This document shows, piece by piece, positions 36,885-47,992 of a DNA stretch of 64,000 nucleotides; within the stretch, counting starts at the first letter, position 1, and every line of letters starts with the position of its first letter. Under the pieces are notes generated by a model, which saw only the letters and a program-made list of their open reading frames with translations, was not told the DNA's origin and searched no databases. The DNA comes from Mercurialis annua (taxonomy: Eukaryota > Streptophyta > Magnoliopsida > Malpighiales > Euphorbiaceae), in assembly GCF_937616625.2 (NCBI RefSeq), contig NC_065572.1, forward strand, positions 70,554,653 to 70,618,652, written 5' to 3'. A program made the position numbers and the translations under genes.

Positions 36885-38216
36885 ATGGAGAATGAGTTAG
36901 AAAACCTTTGGAGGAAATTTTCATTAACTGATGAGGAACAAGATATCGTTGAACTTGGGGAACATGGCACAGGAGGAGTACATGCAGAAAAGTTTAAAAG
37001 GTGCATTGTGGGTCGTTTGCTTCCGGGGAAACCTATCAACGTCAAAGCACTACATAGTGCAATGACTGGTGCATGGAAAATCAACGGAAATTTTGATATA
37101 TCAGATATTGGCAAAGGAGTGTTTGTTTGTGAATTCAAAAATCATAGGGATAAGGTGAAGGTGTTGAGAGAAGCCCCATGGCATTATGATAGACAGCTGG
37201 TTATTTTATCGGAGGTACAAGGCGATGAGCAATTATCAGAGGTGAAGCTGAATGAATCTCCTTTCTGGATTCGGTTATGCAACGTGCCGTTAAATTGCAG
37301 AGACAGTGAGAGTATTACTAGAATTGCAGAACGAGTAGGGAAGGTATTGGAGATTAGAGAGGAGGACGTTGCTGTATGGGGTAAACATATCCGAGTTAGG
37401 GTACTGGTCGATGTTAATGTTCCTCTTAAGCGGGGAACCTTTATCCGTAATAGCAAGGGCGAGAAGGTGTGGGTTTATTTTCGATTCGAAAAACTCCCTA
37501 ATTTTTGTTACTGGTGCGGCTTGTTAGGGCATGTTCATGATGATTGTGAGACGCGTCCGGAGTGTGTCGAGGAGATAGACTGGCCATATAGCCCGGCACT
37601 ACGGGCATCTCCATTCCGTAAAGCTGTCGGATCCAAAACTACTGAAAGGAGAGCTGATGTTGTCTTCTCGAGAAGTGAAGGGATGGGTGATAATGAAAAT
37701 GTCCAGGTTCGCCGTCGTTTGAATGAAGAGTTTGAGGGGGAAATAAATGATCTCACTTGTGGGGTATCCAAACTACCTGTGTTAAGTAAAGAAGCAGAAA
37801 CTGTTGTAGATAATGAGAAAGGAGAAGCTGAGGGTGTGAATAGGCTGAATATAGTGTCTGAGCATGGAAGTGAAATTGGGGTGAGGATTGATAGTCTAAA
37901 TTTCACACCAGGCAGGGGGTCTGGAGCTGTTCAAGAGAAATCGGGGTTAGGAGCGAAGAAAAAAGGGGGAAGGAATCTGAAAAACGCAGCCCGCGGTGTC
38001 CAACCTGCTGTGAGTAAATCGACTGACAACGAATCTTTACAGGCGAGAATGTTAAAAAGGAAACCCCAATATCAACTTCAGTTACTTGATATTTACTCGG
38101 AGGATGTCGAGATGCAGGATCTCTGCTCAAAGAAGCCAAAAGCTTCTATTGCTGGACTGGATCAAAATTCTTCTTTTTTGGCGGAGACTGCAGGACAGTC
38201 TCGCCAGTCGCAATGA
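36885..38216 (+). CDS. LINE ORF1 protein (DUF4283-type, CCHC zinc knuckle)
   Basis: 443 residues from the first ATG (MENELENLWRKFSL). The frame is open upstream to 36846 only with a GTG start, which I rejected. The N-terminal half has the plant LINE ORF1 pattern known as DUF4283 (IVGRLLPGKPINVKALHSAM, WHYDRQLVILSE). Next is a CCHC knuckle, with C208, C211, H216 and C221 in FCYWCGLLGHVHDDC. The C-terminal half is Lys/Glu/Ser-rich and probably disordered. ORF1 proteins of L1 elements bind the element RNA and form the particle with ORF2. Its stop overlaps the ORF2 start by four bases (ATGA). Confidence 0.85.
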   Translation: MENELENLWRKFSLTDEEQDIVELGEHGTGGVHAEKFKRCIVGRLLPGKPINVKALHSAMTGAWKINGNFDISDIGKGVFVCEFKNHRDKVKVLREAPWHYDRQLVILSEVQGDEQLSEVKLNESPFWIRLCNVPLNCRDSESITRIAERVGKVLEIREEDVAVWGKHIRVRVLVDVNVPLKRGTFIRNSKGEKVWVYFRFEKLPNFCYWCGLLGHVHDDCETRPECVEEIDWPYSPALRASPFRKAVGSKTTERRADVVFSRSEGMGDNENVQVRRRLNEEFEGEINDLTCGVSKLPVLSKEAETVVDNEKGEAEGVNRLNIVSEHGSEIGVRIDSLNFTPGRGSGAVQEKSGLGAKKKGGRNLKNAARGVQPAVSKSTDNESLQARMLKRKPQYQLQLLDIYSEDVEMQDLCSKKPKASIAGLDQNSSFLAETAGQSRQSQ

Positions 38217-41200
38217 AAACCTTCAGTTGGAACCTCCAAGGGTTGGGGAATCCTTGGACGGTAAGAGCTTTAAAGAAATATGTTAATGACCATAACCCCG
38301 ATATTATTTTTCTTATGGAGTCTCGTCTTTGTCAGTTTGAAGTTAATTATTTTAAGTTTTCGTTTTCTAGTTTCTATTATTTTGTTGTTGATGCCCGAGG
38401 TCGCAGTGGTGGTCTTATTCTTATGTGGAAGAAAGACTGCAATGTTAGTATTTCTAGCTTCTCCAAAAATCACATTGATTTTGTTTGTGAGATGCCAAAT
38501 AATGAAGGGAAATGGCGGGGTACGTGTATGTATGGGTGGCCGGAAACTGGAGCCAAATATAAGACGTGGGAGCTGCTAAAAAGTTTAGAAGGAGTGTCCT
38601 TGCTTCCATGGTTGGTCCTTGGGGATTTTAATGAAATTCTCAAGAGCAGCGAAAAAATTGGAGGAAGACCTAAATCAATTCAAGCGATGGAAGTTTTTCG
38701 TGCTGTGATTGATGAGTGTGGGCTTGCAGATTTAGGTTGGTCAGGCAATCCTTTTACTTGGGATAATGGGCGAACAGGGGTGGACAATATTAAACAACGC
38801 CTTGACAGATTCTTTGCTACCTCTAGTTGGAAAGCGATGTTTCCTGAAGCTGTTTCGTCTAATCTTGTAAGAATCTCGTCTGATCACTGCCCCATTCTTC
38901 TCCATCATTGTGGTGTTAATAGAAGGGAGAGCAGGACGAAATTATTTCGTTTTGAGTCAATGTGGCTAAAGCATCCAGAGTGTGGTGAGATAGTAAAGGG
39001 TGGCTGGAATCTAGAGCATGGGGCTTCTGCTATGGAAAAAATTTCAGCTTGTGCCTCTAGCTTGGAGAGTTGGAATGCTGAAGTCTATGGGAATATTTAT
39101 AAGCTGAAACGTTCGTTGACGAAGCAGCTAGAGAGGCTCCAGAGCTTACCCAATTCTGCCCGTGTTGCAGCGAGGAGAAGAGTTGTTCACACTGAGATTA
39201 ACGAGCTGCTCAAACGGGAGGAAATCATGTGGCGTCAAAGGTCAAGAGCGGTTTGGCTAGAAGAAGGAGATCGCAACACGAAATTTTTTCACATGAAAGC
39301 TTCAAATCGCAGGAAACGTAATACTATCTCTAAACTTCAGGATGCAGAAGGTATTTTGAGAACGAAAGCTGAAGATATTGAGCAGATAATATGTAAGTAT
39401 TATAGCAATCTTTTTAGTACATCGTATCCTCCGGTTTGTAACAGTACGTTGGAAGCCTTAGATAAGCAGATAAGTCCTCTCGATGCTGATTTGTTGGCTG
39501 CTCCCTTCGCAGCTGAGGAAGTGAATTTTGCGCTGAAGCAGATGCATCCAAATAAATCTCCGGGGCCTGATGGTATGTCAGCTATGTTTTTTATTAACTT
39601 TTGGAATATAGTTGGTAAAGACGTTACTGCTCTTGTCCTCAAGTTTTTGGAAACAGGTATAATGCCGCCTAGATTAAACCACACGCTCATCACATTAATC
39701 CCCAAAACTCAAGCGCCTGAAACAATGAAGGACCTCCGTCCTATCAGCCTGTGCAATGTCGTCTACAAACTTATCTCCAAAGTTTTGGCCAATAGATTGA
39801 AAAAAGTGCTGCCAAGTGTTATTGACGAATCGCAAAGCGCGTTTGTCCCTGGCCGGTTGATTACGGATAATGCCATTATTGCTTTTGAATTATTCCACTC
39901 AATGAAACACAGGATTAAAAGCAAGAAGGGTGTTGCTGCGCTCAAACTCGATATGAGTAAAGCATACGACAGAGTGGAGTGGAGATACATTCGTCAAGTG
40001 ATGAATAAAATGGGCTTCCCGGGTCATTTTATTAATTTAATAATGGGTTGTGTTTCGTCTGTGTCCTTTTCCTTTCTCGTCAATGGCCAAGTGAAGGGCT
40101 ATATTCAGCCATCTCGAGGACTCCGGCAAGGAGACCCCATCTCGCCGTATTTATTTCTCCTGTGCGTTGAAGGCCTCTCCGCTTTAGTTCGTCAAGCGGT
40201 TCAGCGAGGAGATATCCATGGGGCTCAAGTCTGTCGTGGTAGCCCGAGCATATCCCACCTTCTATTCGCAGACGACTGTATTTTGTTTACTAGAGCGACC
40301 ACTCAAGAGTGTCGGGTTCTTCGAGATATGTTACATGTCTACGAGATTGAATCGGGACAGCAGGTGAATGTGAGTAAATCAGAGATTTCTTTTAGCTCGA
40401 AGGTTCCAATGGAGCGGAGGGCTGAAATTAAAAATCTTCTGCAGGTTCAGGAAGTGGGGAACTTGCCGAAATATCTGGGTTTACCAACGATTATTGGGAA
40501 ATCGAAGAAGCGTATCTTCGGTTCTCTGAAGGAGCGTATTTGGAAAAAGCTTAAGGGGTGGAAGGAGAAGATCTTATCCCGTGCAGGCAAAGAGATTCTT
40601 ATTAAAGCTGTTGCGCAAGCGATCCCCAATTACATTATGAGTTGCTTCCTCCTTCCGAAGACGTTTTGTGAGGAAATCCAGAGCTTAGTGAGTAGGTTTT
40701 GGTGGGGGAATAACGAAAAGAAGAATCCAGTCCATTGGATGAGTTGGGACAGACTGTGCATTTCGAAAGATGATGGAGGTTTAGGCTTTCGTAATTTTCA
40801 GTCTTTCAATATTGCCTTATTAGCTAAGCAAACATGGCGTTTGGCTTCTTGTCCGGAGTCCTTGTGTGCTCGGATTATTAAAGCAAAATACCACCCCCGG
40901 AGTGATATTTTGGCAGCAGGTTCAGGTTTTACTCCAAGTTTTTTCTGGCGCAGCATACAAGCCTCGTTCGAGTTAATTAATGCAGGAAAAAGCTGGAGGG
41001 TAGGCAATGGGGAAAGGATTAGCGTGTGGAATGATAAATGGTTGTGTGGGGAGACGATGTTGAAGCCGCTGGTTGTGCAAAATCTGCCTAGAGATGCGAC
41101 GGTGAATATTTTAATCGACCCAGAAACACAGAGCTGGAAAAGGGACATTATTGAAGCTTCTTTTTTGCCTTTTGAGGCGGACATTATCCTTAAGATGGCC

Positions 41201-42313
41201 CTCAGTCCAAGATTGCCTATTGACAAAATGTTCTGGATGCATACTAAGAGTGGTCTCTACACGGTGAAGTCAGGCTACCATGCGTGCCAACTTTTGAAGT
41301 TCAATGGTAGAGACTGTGGAGGTTCTTCATATTCAAACTCTATGATATGGAGAGTTATCTGGAAAATTCAAATTCTGCCGAAAATAAAACATTTTTTATG
41401 GAGAGCCTTGAAGGACATTCTTCCTTGTTTCCAGGTGTTGATAAATAGAGGGATTGCTGTTGATGATTTTTGTCCCAAATGTGGTGAACCAGGAGAATCT
41501 ACTCTCCATGTTTTGAAAGATTGCAGCTGGGCTAGGGGTATTTGGCTGAGCTCTCAGCTGGGCCTTCGGGTTGATGATATTGATGTCCCCAATTTCCATA
41601 CTTGGGTTGAGATTATGTTAAAGCGGCTAACAAAAGATGATTTTGCTTTGTTTGTGGTGATTTTATGGCAGTTGTGGTATTCCCGTAATATGTTGATCCA
41701 TGAGGGAAAGGAAGATTCTATGGAGTCCCTCTTGAACAGGAGTAGAGACTGCGGTGTGCAGCAAGTTTCGGCTCAGAGTCGCAATGATGAGCAGATTGCT
41801 AAGCCAGGATGGAAGGCTCCAAGACCGGGTGTGGTGAAAATTAATTCAGACCTTGCGATTTCAATGGCAGATGGCTCAGCAGGCCTTGGTGTTGTGCTCA
41901 GGAATGACAGAGGTGAAGTTATGGCCTCAGCAGGGAAGAAGTTAGCTGCTGTTCAGTCTATAGCCATTGGAGAAAGTCTAGCTATCCTTCATGGCCTTAA
42001 AATTGCTTTGGAATGTGGCTTTACTGCTGTTCTGGTGGAGAGTGATGCGCAGGTTGTTATTCAAGCAATTTTGAAGGGAAAAGCTGATCCAAATCATCAA
42101 GGATTAATAGTAGAAGATATTCTCAGGTTGATTTCGAATTTTAATAGCATTAGTTTTGGTTATACTCCCCGAGATAACAACAAAACAGCGCACTCTTTAG
42201 CTAAGTGGGCGCTAACAATTTCTGAGGATATCGTGATTATGGAGGATGTTCCTAATCTTATCCGTTCTTGTATTCTCGAAGATATTTCTTCGGCTCTTGA
42301 GTTTTCTATATAA
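38213..42313 (+). CDS. LINE ORF2: endonuclease-reverse transcriptase-RNase H polyprotein
   Basis: 1366 residues from MKTFSWNLQGLGN, the usual start of plant LINE ORF2. The apurinic-type endonuclease covers about 1-230, with N7, E36, D138/N140 in GDFNE and D224/H225 in SDHCP. The reverse transcriptase lies at about 430-720, with QSAFVPGR, LKLDMSKAYDRVEW, GLRQGDPISPYLF and the catalytic FADDC at 685-689. A zf-RVT region lies at about 1050-1110 (KHFLWRAL, CPKCGE from C1087). A plant-type RNase H is at about 1205-1330, with D1213, E1254 and D1278 as candidate metal ligands. No internal stop or frameshift is seen, so the protein may be functional. RNase H normally has D-G after N-x; here it reads NSDLA. 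Confidence 0.92.
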   Translation: MKTFSWNLQGLGNPWTVRALKKYVNDHNPDIIFLMESRLCQFEVNYFKFSFSSFYYFVVDARGRSGGLILMWKKDCNVSISSFSKNHIDFVCEMPNNEGKWRGTCMYGWPETGAKYKTWELLKSLEGVSLLPWLVLGDFNEILKSSEKIGGRPKSIQAMEVFRAVIDECGLADLGWSGNPFTWDNGRTGVDNIKQRLDRFFATSSWKAMFPEAVSSNLVRISSDHCPILLHHCGVNRRESRTKLFRFESMWLKHPECGEIVKGGWNLEHGASAMEKISACASSLESWNAEVYGNIYKLKRSLTKQLERLQSLPNSARVAARRRVVHTEINELLKREEIMWRQRSRAVWLEEGDRNTKFFHMKASNRRKRNTISKLQDAEGILRTKAEDIEQIICKYYSNLFSTSYPPVCNSTLEALDKQISPLDADLLAAPFAAEEVNFALKQMHPNKSPGPDGMSAMFFINFWNIVGKDVTALVLKFLETGIMPPRLNHTLITLIPKTQAPETMKDLRPISLCNVVYKLISKVLANRLKKVLPSVIDESQSAFVPGRLITDNAIIAFELFHSMKHRIKSKKGVAALKLDMSKAYDRVEWRYIRQVMNKMGFPGHFINLIMGCVSSVSFSFLVNGQVKGYIQPSRGLRQGDPISPYLFLLCVEGLSALVRQAVQRGDIHGAQVCRGSPSISHLLFADDCILFTRATTQECRVLRDMLHVYEIESGQQVNVSKSEISFSSKVPMERRAEIKNLLQVQEVGNLPKYLGLPTIIGKSKKRIFGSLKERIWKKLKGWKEKILSRAGKEILIKAVAQAIPNYIMSCFLLPKTFCEEIQSLVSRFWWGNNEKKNPVHWMSWDRLCISKDDGGLGFRNFQSFNIALLAKQTWRLASCPESLCARIIKAKYHPRSDILAAGSGFTPSFFWRSIQASFELINAGKSWRVGNGERISVWNDKWLCGETMLKPLVVQNLPRDATVNILIDPETQSWKRDIIEASFLPFEADIILKMALSPRLPIDKMFWMHTKSGLYTVKSGYHACQLLKFNGRDCGGSSYSNSMIWRVIWKIQILPKIKHFLWRALKDILPCFQVLINRGIAVDDFCPKCGEPGESTLHVLKDCSWARGIWLSSQLGLRVDDIDVPNFHTWVEIMLKRLTKDDFALFVVILWQLWYSRNMLIHEGKEDSMESLLNRSRDCGVQQVSAQSRNDEQIAKPGWKAPRPGVVKINSDLAISMADGSAGLGVVLRNDRGEVMASAGKKLAAVQSIAIGESLAILHGLKIALECGFTAVLVESDAQVVIQAILKGKADPNHQGLIVEDILRLISNFNSISFGYTPRDNNKTAHSLAKWALTISEDIVIMEDVPNLIRSCILEDISSALEFSI

Positions 42314-42336
42314 TTTCTCTTTGGCGATCAAAAAAA

Positions 42337-42353
42337 AAAAACTAAAGCAGGAG
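42337..42353 (+). repeat. Target-site duplication of the LINE, right copy
   Basis: AAAAACTAAAGCAGGAG directly after the A-tract, identical to 36659-36675. Confidence 0.85.
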
Positions 42354-42683
42354 TAATTCAAAAGAAATAAAAATTCAAACATTAAAACAGAATATTATAA
42401 AAAGTTGAGACATCATTATTACAATTTTTCACAATTAAAAAATAAAAACCATTGATGACGACGATGAGCAAAGTTTGCATCAGATCAGAGTTCAGACAGA
42501 GACTAGTTAAGTAAAATAATGGTGGAAGTGAGTGTAGATTGCAGTACAAGAACTCATTCTTCTTCTTCTTCTTCCCCGCTCTTCATTTTTCATTTTTTAA
42601 AATAAAAGTCCGCCACCCAAAAATAGAAAACCAATTTTTTTGATAAAATATTAAAACTTGAAAACAACCCAAACCAAAAAATA

Positions 42684-45600
42684 ATGGAATTGCAGCAAAA
42701 AGAAAGCTCTGTAGCAATCATCAACAACAGCATACAGGTAAAATAATAGCTCTTAGTTGCCACCTGTCATTTTATTTTCTTTCTACTCAAAAGCTTAAAT
42801 CATCATTACATATCTTTGCATATCATAATTTTAAAAAAAAAATCCATTGGTTGCTTAATTATGTTATTATATGTATCTAAAAATGTTAATGTAAATGGGG
42901 ACTATGATGGATTATCGCATTCATTAATTAATTTAAGGATCTGTAGTGTACTGGGGAATTTAATAGCAATCCAGCGTTTTACATTTTCAAAGATTTTTTT
43001 TTAATATGGTGTAAAAATGTATGTCAGTATGTGTATGGTGAAATTGTAGGAGAAAGAAGAAGAAAGGGAAGTGGAATTGGTGGCTGAAGAACCTGACGCT
43101 CCTTTGCCTCTCACGGTCACGTCCCGGGTAAATGAGAGAATGAATCTTGGTGTTGTGTATATGATTGAATTAATAGATTATTGTTGAAGTTTATAAATTT
43201 GCAAATGGATTGAAATGGAGATTTGGTGTAATTAATGCAGGTATTGTATATGTTGGGAGATATAACGGCAGGTCCAGCATATCGATTTTCGCAATGGCTG
43301 GAATCGGTTCGTAAGAGAAGCTCCAAATATCCCGCCTCTGGTTTTCCTCGCCGCCCTCATGGGCTTGACACCATGCCCTCCGCTAGGTTTTTCTCTATCT
43401 TTATATTTCCATCAGCAAATTGTATGCTAATCATATATAACTAGTTGCATGGTTGTTTTAATGAGTGGCTGCAGCTCAGCTGAGCTAAAGTAGTAACCTG
43501 TGAGGCAATCTTAAAGCATTGGAGTCCATTCAATGAATTTGACCTTGCCTCTTTAATTAGATAGATTATAGAGTGTAGACACATAAGGAATTATTCCTCA
43601 ACTTGTTTACTCTAAATCTGGTATAGCAAGAAATTCATGATATGGTTCATTCTTGCATTAAATGCATATCCATAACTCATTGCATGAGACCTTTAAATTC
43701 ATGTCCTGTGATATTAGTATATGATAATTAACTTTTGGGATAGTGCTGGAATCAAGCAGTTGAAATCAAAATTAATTATTGGAACATTGAGTTATATTCA
43801 TAATGACATGTAAATTAATTATTGGAACATTGAATTATGTTCATAATGACATGTAATCGTTTTCTATATGTTTGTCAACAACACTGCTGCCATTCAGTAC
43901 AGGAGAACTGCTTGTTGATTCAAAAAGTGATCCACCGACTGAACAAGCTCCTGAGATCTGTTTGTGGGACAGGCTCGGTAAAGTGGCTGCTTTGGACATT
44001 GAATCGAACTCATTTTCCTGGAACATGCTCTCCTCGCTCCATCATACTGAGCATAGTAGTAGCACCGAACATTCTGAGGATGAAATGAATAAACCCTTAG
44101 AGGTATGTGATCTTATTTTACTGGCGTTTATTGAGCCTTCTCTGCCTCCTAATTCACCCAGATTCGGAAAAAAAAATTGTCTGCTAATGGTAGTCCAGTT
44201 AATTAAGTTCAAGAATTTTATACAGGATTTCTAGTTCTCATATGTTAAAATTATTGTCTTAGAACTACAAATTATACCTATGTTACTATATTAGACATGT
44301 TATGGGGGTTAATGCATATGCAGCATCGAGATTGAACTAATCCTAGTTGGGTATAGTTGATCTGAATTTGGATCCTTACTACTAGGTTAATTTTTTAAAA
44401 TAGTGATCTAAAAATAATAACGTTGACATCACTATGTTCTATTCTGCAGCTCTGCTATCTCAAATTATCATGTCTAATGTGCATGTAGGTAACTGTGAAT
44501 TCTGGGGGAGTTGTCTTCTTTGCATTATTCAACCAGCAGGGAGACGGTGATTCTATTTCTAAGGAAGCAGCAGCAGTCATAAAATTTTCATCATCAAGGA
44601 TGGCCACACAATCTGAACGCCTTGGTTATGAATTTGCAAGGTGGTTAGGAGTCCGGACTCCACAGGTTGTGTCGTTATACCTTGATACTTTTGTGATTTA
44701 TGATCTTACCTAGACCTTCTCTTAAAAATCCAGCCTCGTTCTCCCTTTTCTTAATGCGACTAAGCAGCTGCTGGTGTATTGCAGGCTAGAGTCATTCATA
44801 ATTGCAGTACAGAGTGGCACCAGATTAAGGAGGCTGCAGAGAAAGCAAGACTTTCAGCAACTTCAGAAGGAGATGAACTCGGTGAAGTTACATGTTCAGA
44901 ACTTCTGGAAGCTCTTGAACTTAGTCGATGCCTTCTTTTGATGAGGTTAAATCAAAACCTGGTTTGTTTTCTGTCTTAGAATTAGGCTAGAAGGAATCGG
45001 GGAAACTTTCATTTCACAGAAATGAATGAGACTTACTTAGATTCTTAGGGCCATTACAGTGAGCCTTAGAAAATCAGGTTTAGAATACCAAGAATAGAAA
45101 AGGAATTGATTCTTTAACTTTTCTTTATCAATTTTTCACTGTCATGTTCCTCTCTCTAACGGCCAAAACCTTTATAATTTTGCAGATATATTCACGGATC
45201 TCCTTTATTAGAAAGCTCAACTGCATTTGAGTTGCGTGAAGCTGCAGAAAAAACTGCGGCAGCTCTTGGTAGGGTGTTGATGTTGGACCTTGTCATTAGA
45301 AATGAGGATAGATTGCCTTGTCCGCAGCTCAGATGGCGTGGAAATTCAGCAAATCTGTTGTTGGCTGATAAAATGAGCACTGCAAATTTGAGGGAGTTGG
45401 AGGATGTTTTTGACTCGACAATTAACCGATTCAGACCACAGTTGATAAGGACTTTTCAGAAAGAGAGAAGGGCAACTTCAGTGGATAGTAGATGGAGCTC
45501 TCGTGAAACAGGCTTGGTGTCACAGGGTTCTGATCTTTCTGATGTCACAGAATCTCCAAAATCTAGTAATATAAGCCTAAGAAGTCAAACATCAGATGAA

Positions 45601-47992
45601 TCAGTGTTCTCTGAACTCCACAAGTTTCATATAGTGGCAATTGACTCTGGTGTTCCTCGGCGACCGCCTGCTGGAAAACGTGCAAATGACCAAGCAAATT
45701 ACCCTAAATTGGTTGAGTTACTTCTCAATTGTTCAGATTACTCTTCTAATTTGTTATACGACTTAACAGGAGGGAAACTAGGATCTCCGTTAGAAGACAC
45801 CCCAAGAACAGATGTACAGGCAACAGAAATTATTTCAGGAGTTCGGGAATTTCGGAGTGGATTTCGTGCAGCTCTTAGAGATCTCCAGAGTTTCCATATT
45901 TTCCTTCTTACACTTCACCAAAAGCTAGATAGCTTGTTACGAGCGTTTTTGAACCTCACAAATAAAACTACTGGAGACTCTGACAAAGAGGATATTGTGA
46001 TTCCTGAGTCACCTTATCATGGAATTGGAAATTGTCCTTCTCCACCAACTCCAAGCAAGGAACGATTCTCTAACGATAATCATCCAGATTTTAGTGATTC
46101 AGAATTGAGAACGGCACCAAAGTTATCATCTTCAGGAAGTAAAGAAACCTTAGATTGTCGTTCTCCCATGTCCAAGGAAAGCTGGTCAGGGAAGTATTCC
46201 AAAGGGAATGGAGAACCCCTTCTAAATCTCCGTTTGACATCAAAGCTCCGTGACATCCATAAATGTGCCAAGGTTGGTACCTTAACAAGTTCATTGGAAT
46301 TTATCATACATCTCCTAGAAATAGCATGGTGGCTTTCCTGGTTGAACTGTTGCATGAATTCTCATTTTTTTATTAGCATTTTTAAAGCTTTATAATCTTT
46401 CAAACTTCATGAAAAATATATCTGAATATAAGAGGAAGAAAGAAAGAGAAGAGACAATGTTATACTTGATCTGCTAGTTAGCAAGCAAATAAACATACAA
46501 AGAAAAAGAAAAAGGAAATTCAAGTATAGCAGAATTGATTTTGTAAAGAAATAAATTATTACTAGCCCGTGACTGATTGTTTGAACTCTGATCATTGTGC
46601 TCAGGTTGATACAGAATCAAATAAAGAGCTGGAACAATGGAATGAAATGCTGAGAAACGATTGCATCAAACTCTGTCAAGATAACAATTTTATTACGGGA
46701 TTTTTTGAAGGCAATGATAATAATTGTGTAGTTGATGCTTATGAGTTGAAGGTGAGATGTCCATTCCATTCTGAAGCAGCTTTCTCTTCTTGTCTGTGTT
46801 CAATATAATCAACCGTTTTTCGTAAAAGATTGAATTTTCTGTCCTTCCTTTCCATTTTTCCTTTTCCCGGGGTTTAAATTCCTTCTCCTTTTAAATTTTC
46901 TTACAGGTCAGACTAGAACATATTCTTGAGAGAATATCATTGATCTCTGATGCTGCCAACACAGAGAAACCATCAAATATCACAAATGGTTTGTTTATTG
47001 GTGGTGCCCTAGCTGCTAAATCCATTTATACTTTACAGCATGTTGGAATCACTCATATATTGTGTTTATGTGCCAATGAAATTGGACAGTCAGATTCTCA
47101 GTATCCTGATTTATTCAACTACCGAAATTTTTCTGTAAGTGATTTGTTATCACACCTATTTGCTCTAGCCACATTTTTTAGTGGGCAATGTTTCCGCCTT
47201 GTTTTATAAATTTAACTATCTTTGCATCACAGTTCCCAAATATTCTATATTGTCATGAACAATGATCTAGCAAAGAAATTGATTAATTATGGTAGTAAAT
47301 TTTGCTATACAAGAACTAAAATCCCAGAAAAGAATTGCTTTCTTTGCGGCTAAAGAGTCTGATCCATCTCCTACCTTGGTTCATTTTTTTTCGATCACAG
47401 ATTTGCGACAGCGAAGATTCAAATATCAGCGGTATCTTTGATGAAGCTTGTGATTTCATTGATCATGTGGAATTAAAAGGCGGGAAAGTTCTAGTTCATT
47501 GCTTTGAAGGGAAAAGTAGAAGTGCGACATTGGTTCTTGCTTACTTGATGCTCAGAAAGTAAGTGTGAGATTTAGTTAGAACGATGAAAAACGTGCTTCA
47601 CATGTGCACTATTTAAAACTTTGTTTGGTTGATGCAGGAACTACACTCTATCAGAAGCATGGAATGCCCTAAGACGAGTTCACCGCAGAGCACAGCCAAA
47701 TGATGGATTTGCAAAAGCTTTGTTAGATCTTGATAAGAAATTGCACGGGAAGGTGTCTATGGAGTGGCAACAACGGAGGCCAACAATGAAAGTTTGTCCG
47801 ATATGTGGGAAGAATGCTGGTTTGAGCAGTAGCTCGCTGAAGCTTCATTTGCAGAAATCACATAAGAAGATATCGTCAGGCAGTGTGGATAGTGCGATGA
47901 CTATGGAAATACAAAAAGCTTTGGAAGCTCTGAAACTGACTCGGAGTGGAAGTGTCAGCCCTACACAGACTCCATTAGTTGTGGATGACTAA
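42684..47992 (+). CDS. PHS1: Dual-specificity phosphatase PHS1 (propyzamide-hypersensitive 1)
   Basis: Eleven exons, all in frame, give 931 residues: 42684-42737, 43050-43127, 43241-43386, 43898-44102, 44489-44665, 44785-44945, 45186-46272, 46605-46751, 46907-47134, 47401-47558, 47638-47992. Residues 68-73 RKRSSK form the basic MAPK-docking motif. The region from about 100 to 650 corresponds to the actin-fragmin-kinase-like domain, which in Arabidopsis PHS1 phosphorylates alpha-tubulin under osmotic stress. The phosphatase domain is at about 690-850, with the P-loop HCFEGKSRSA: His794, Cys795 (nucleophile) and Arg801; D764 is near the likely general acid. The tail holds a C2H2-like pair (C867, C870, H884, H889). 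Length and domain order match the Arabidopsis protein. It should regulate cortical microtubules through MAPK and tubulin. The LINE ends about 330 bp upstream of the ATG. Confidence 0.93.
43771..43856 (+). repeat. 43-bp tandem duplication in PHS1 intron 3
   Basis: Two adjacent copies (43771-43813 and 43814-43856) beginning ATTAATTATTGGAACATTGA and ending TAATGACATGTAA, differing at two bases. The second ends about 40 bp before the splice acceptor of exon 4. Confidence 0.85.

Larger units (their letters stand above)
36676..42336 (+). mobile_element. Full-length L1-type non-LTR retrotransposon (LINE), both ORFs open
   Basis: About 5.66 kb: a 5' leader of about 209 bp, ORF1 (36885-38216), ORF2 (38213-42313), a 3' untranslated stretch of only 16 bases and an A-tract (42330-42341). 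It is flanked by an identical target duplication, 36659-36675 and 42337-42353. ORF1 has a CCHC knuckle. ORF2 has endonuclease, reverse transcriptase, zinc-binding and RNase H domains in the plant L1 order, with key residues kept. Open frames plus an undecayed duplication indicate recent insertion. It lies in the gap between the carboxypeptidase and PHS1 genes. Confidence 0.92.

Noticed and set aside
37184..41599. Antisense open frames within the LINE
   Set aside because: They shadow ORF1 and ORF2 on the other strand and have no recognisable domains.
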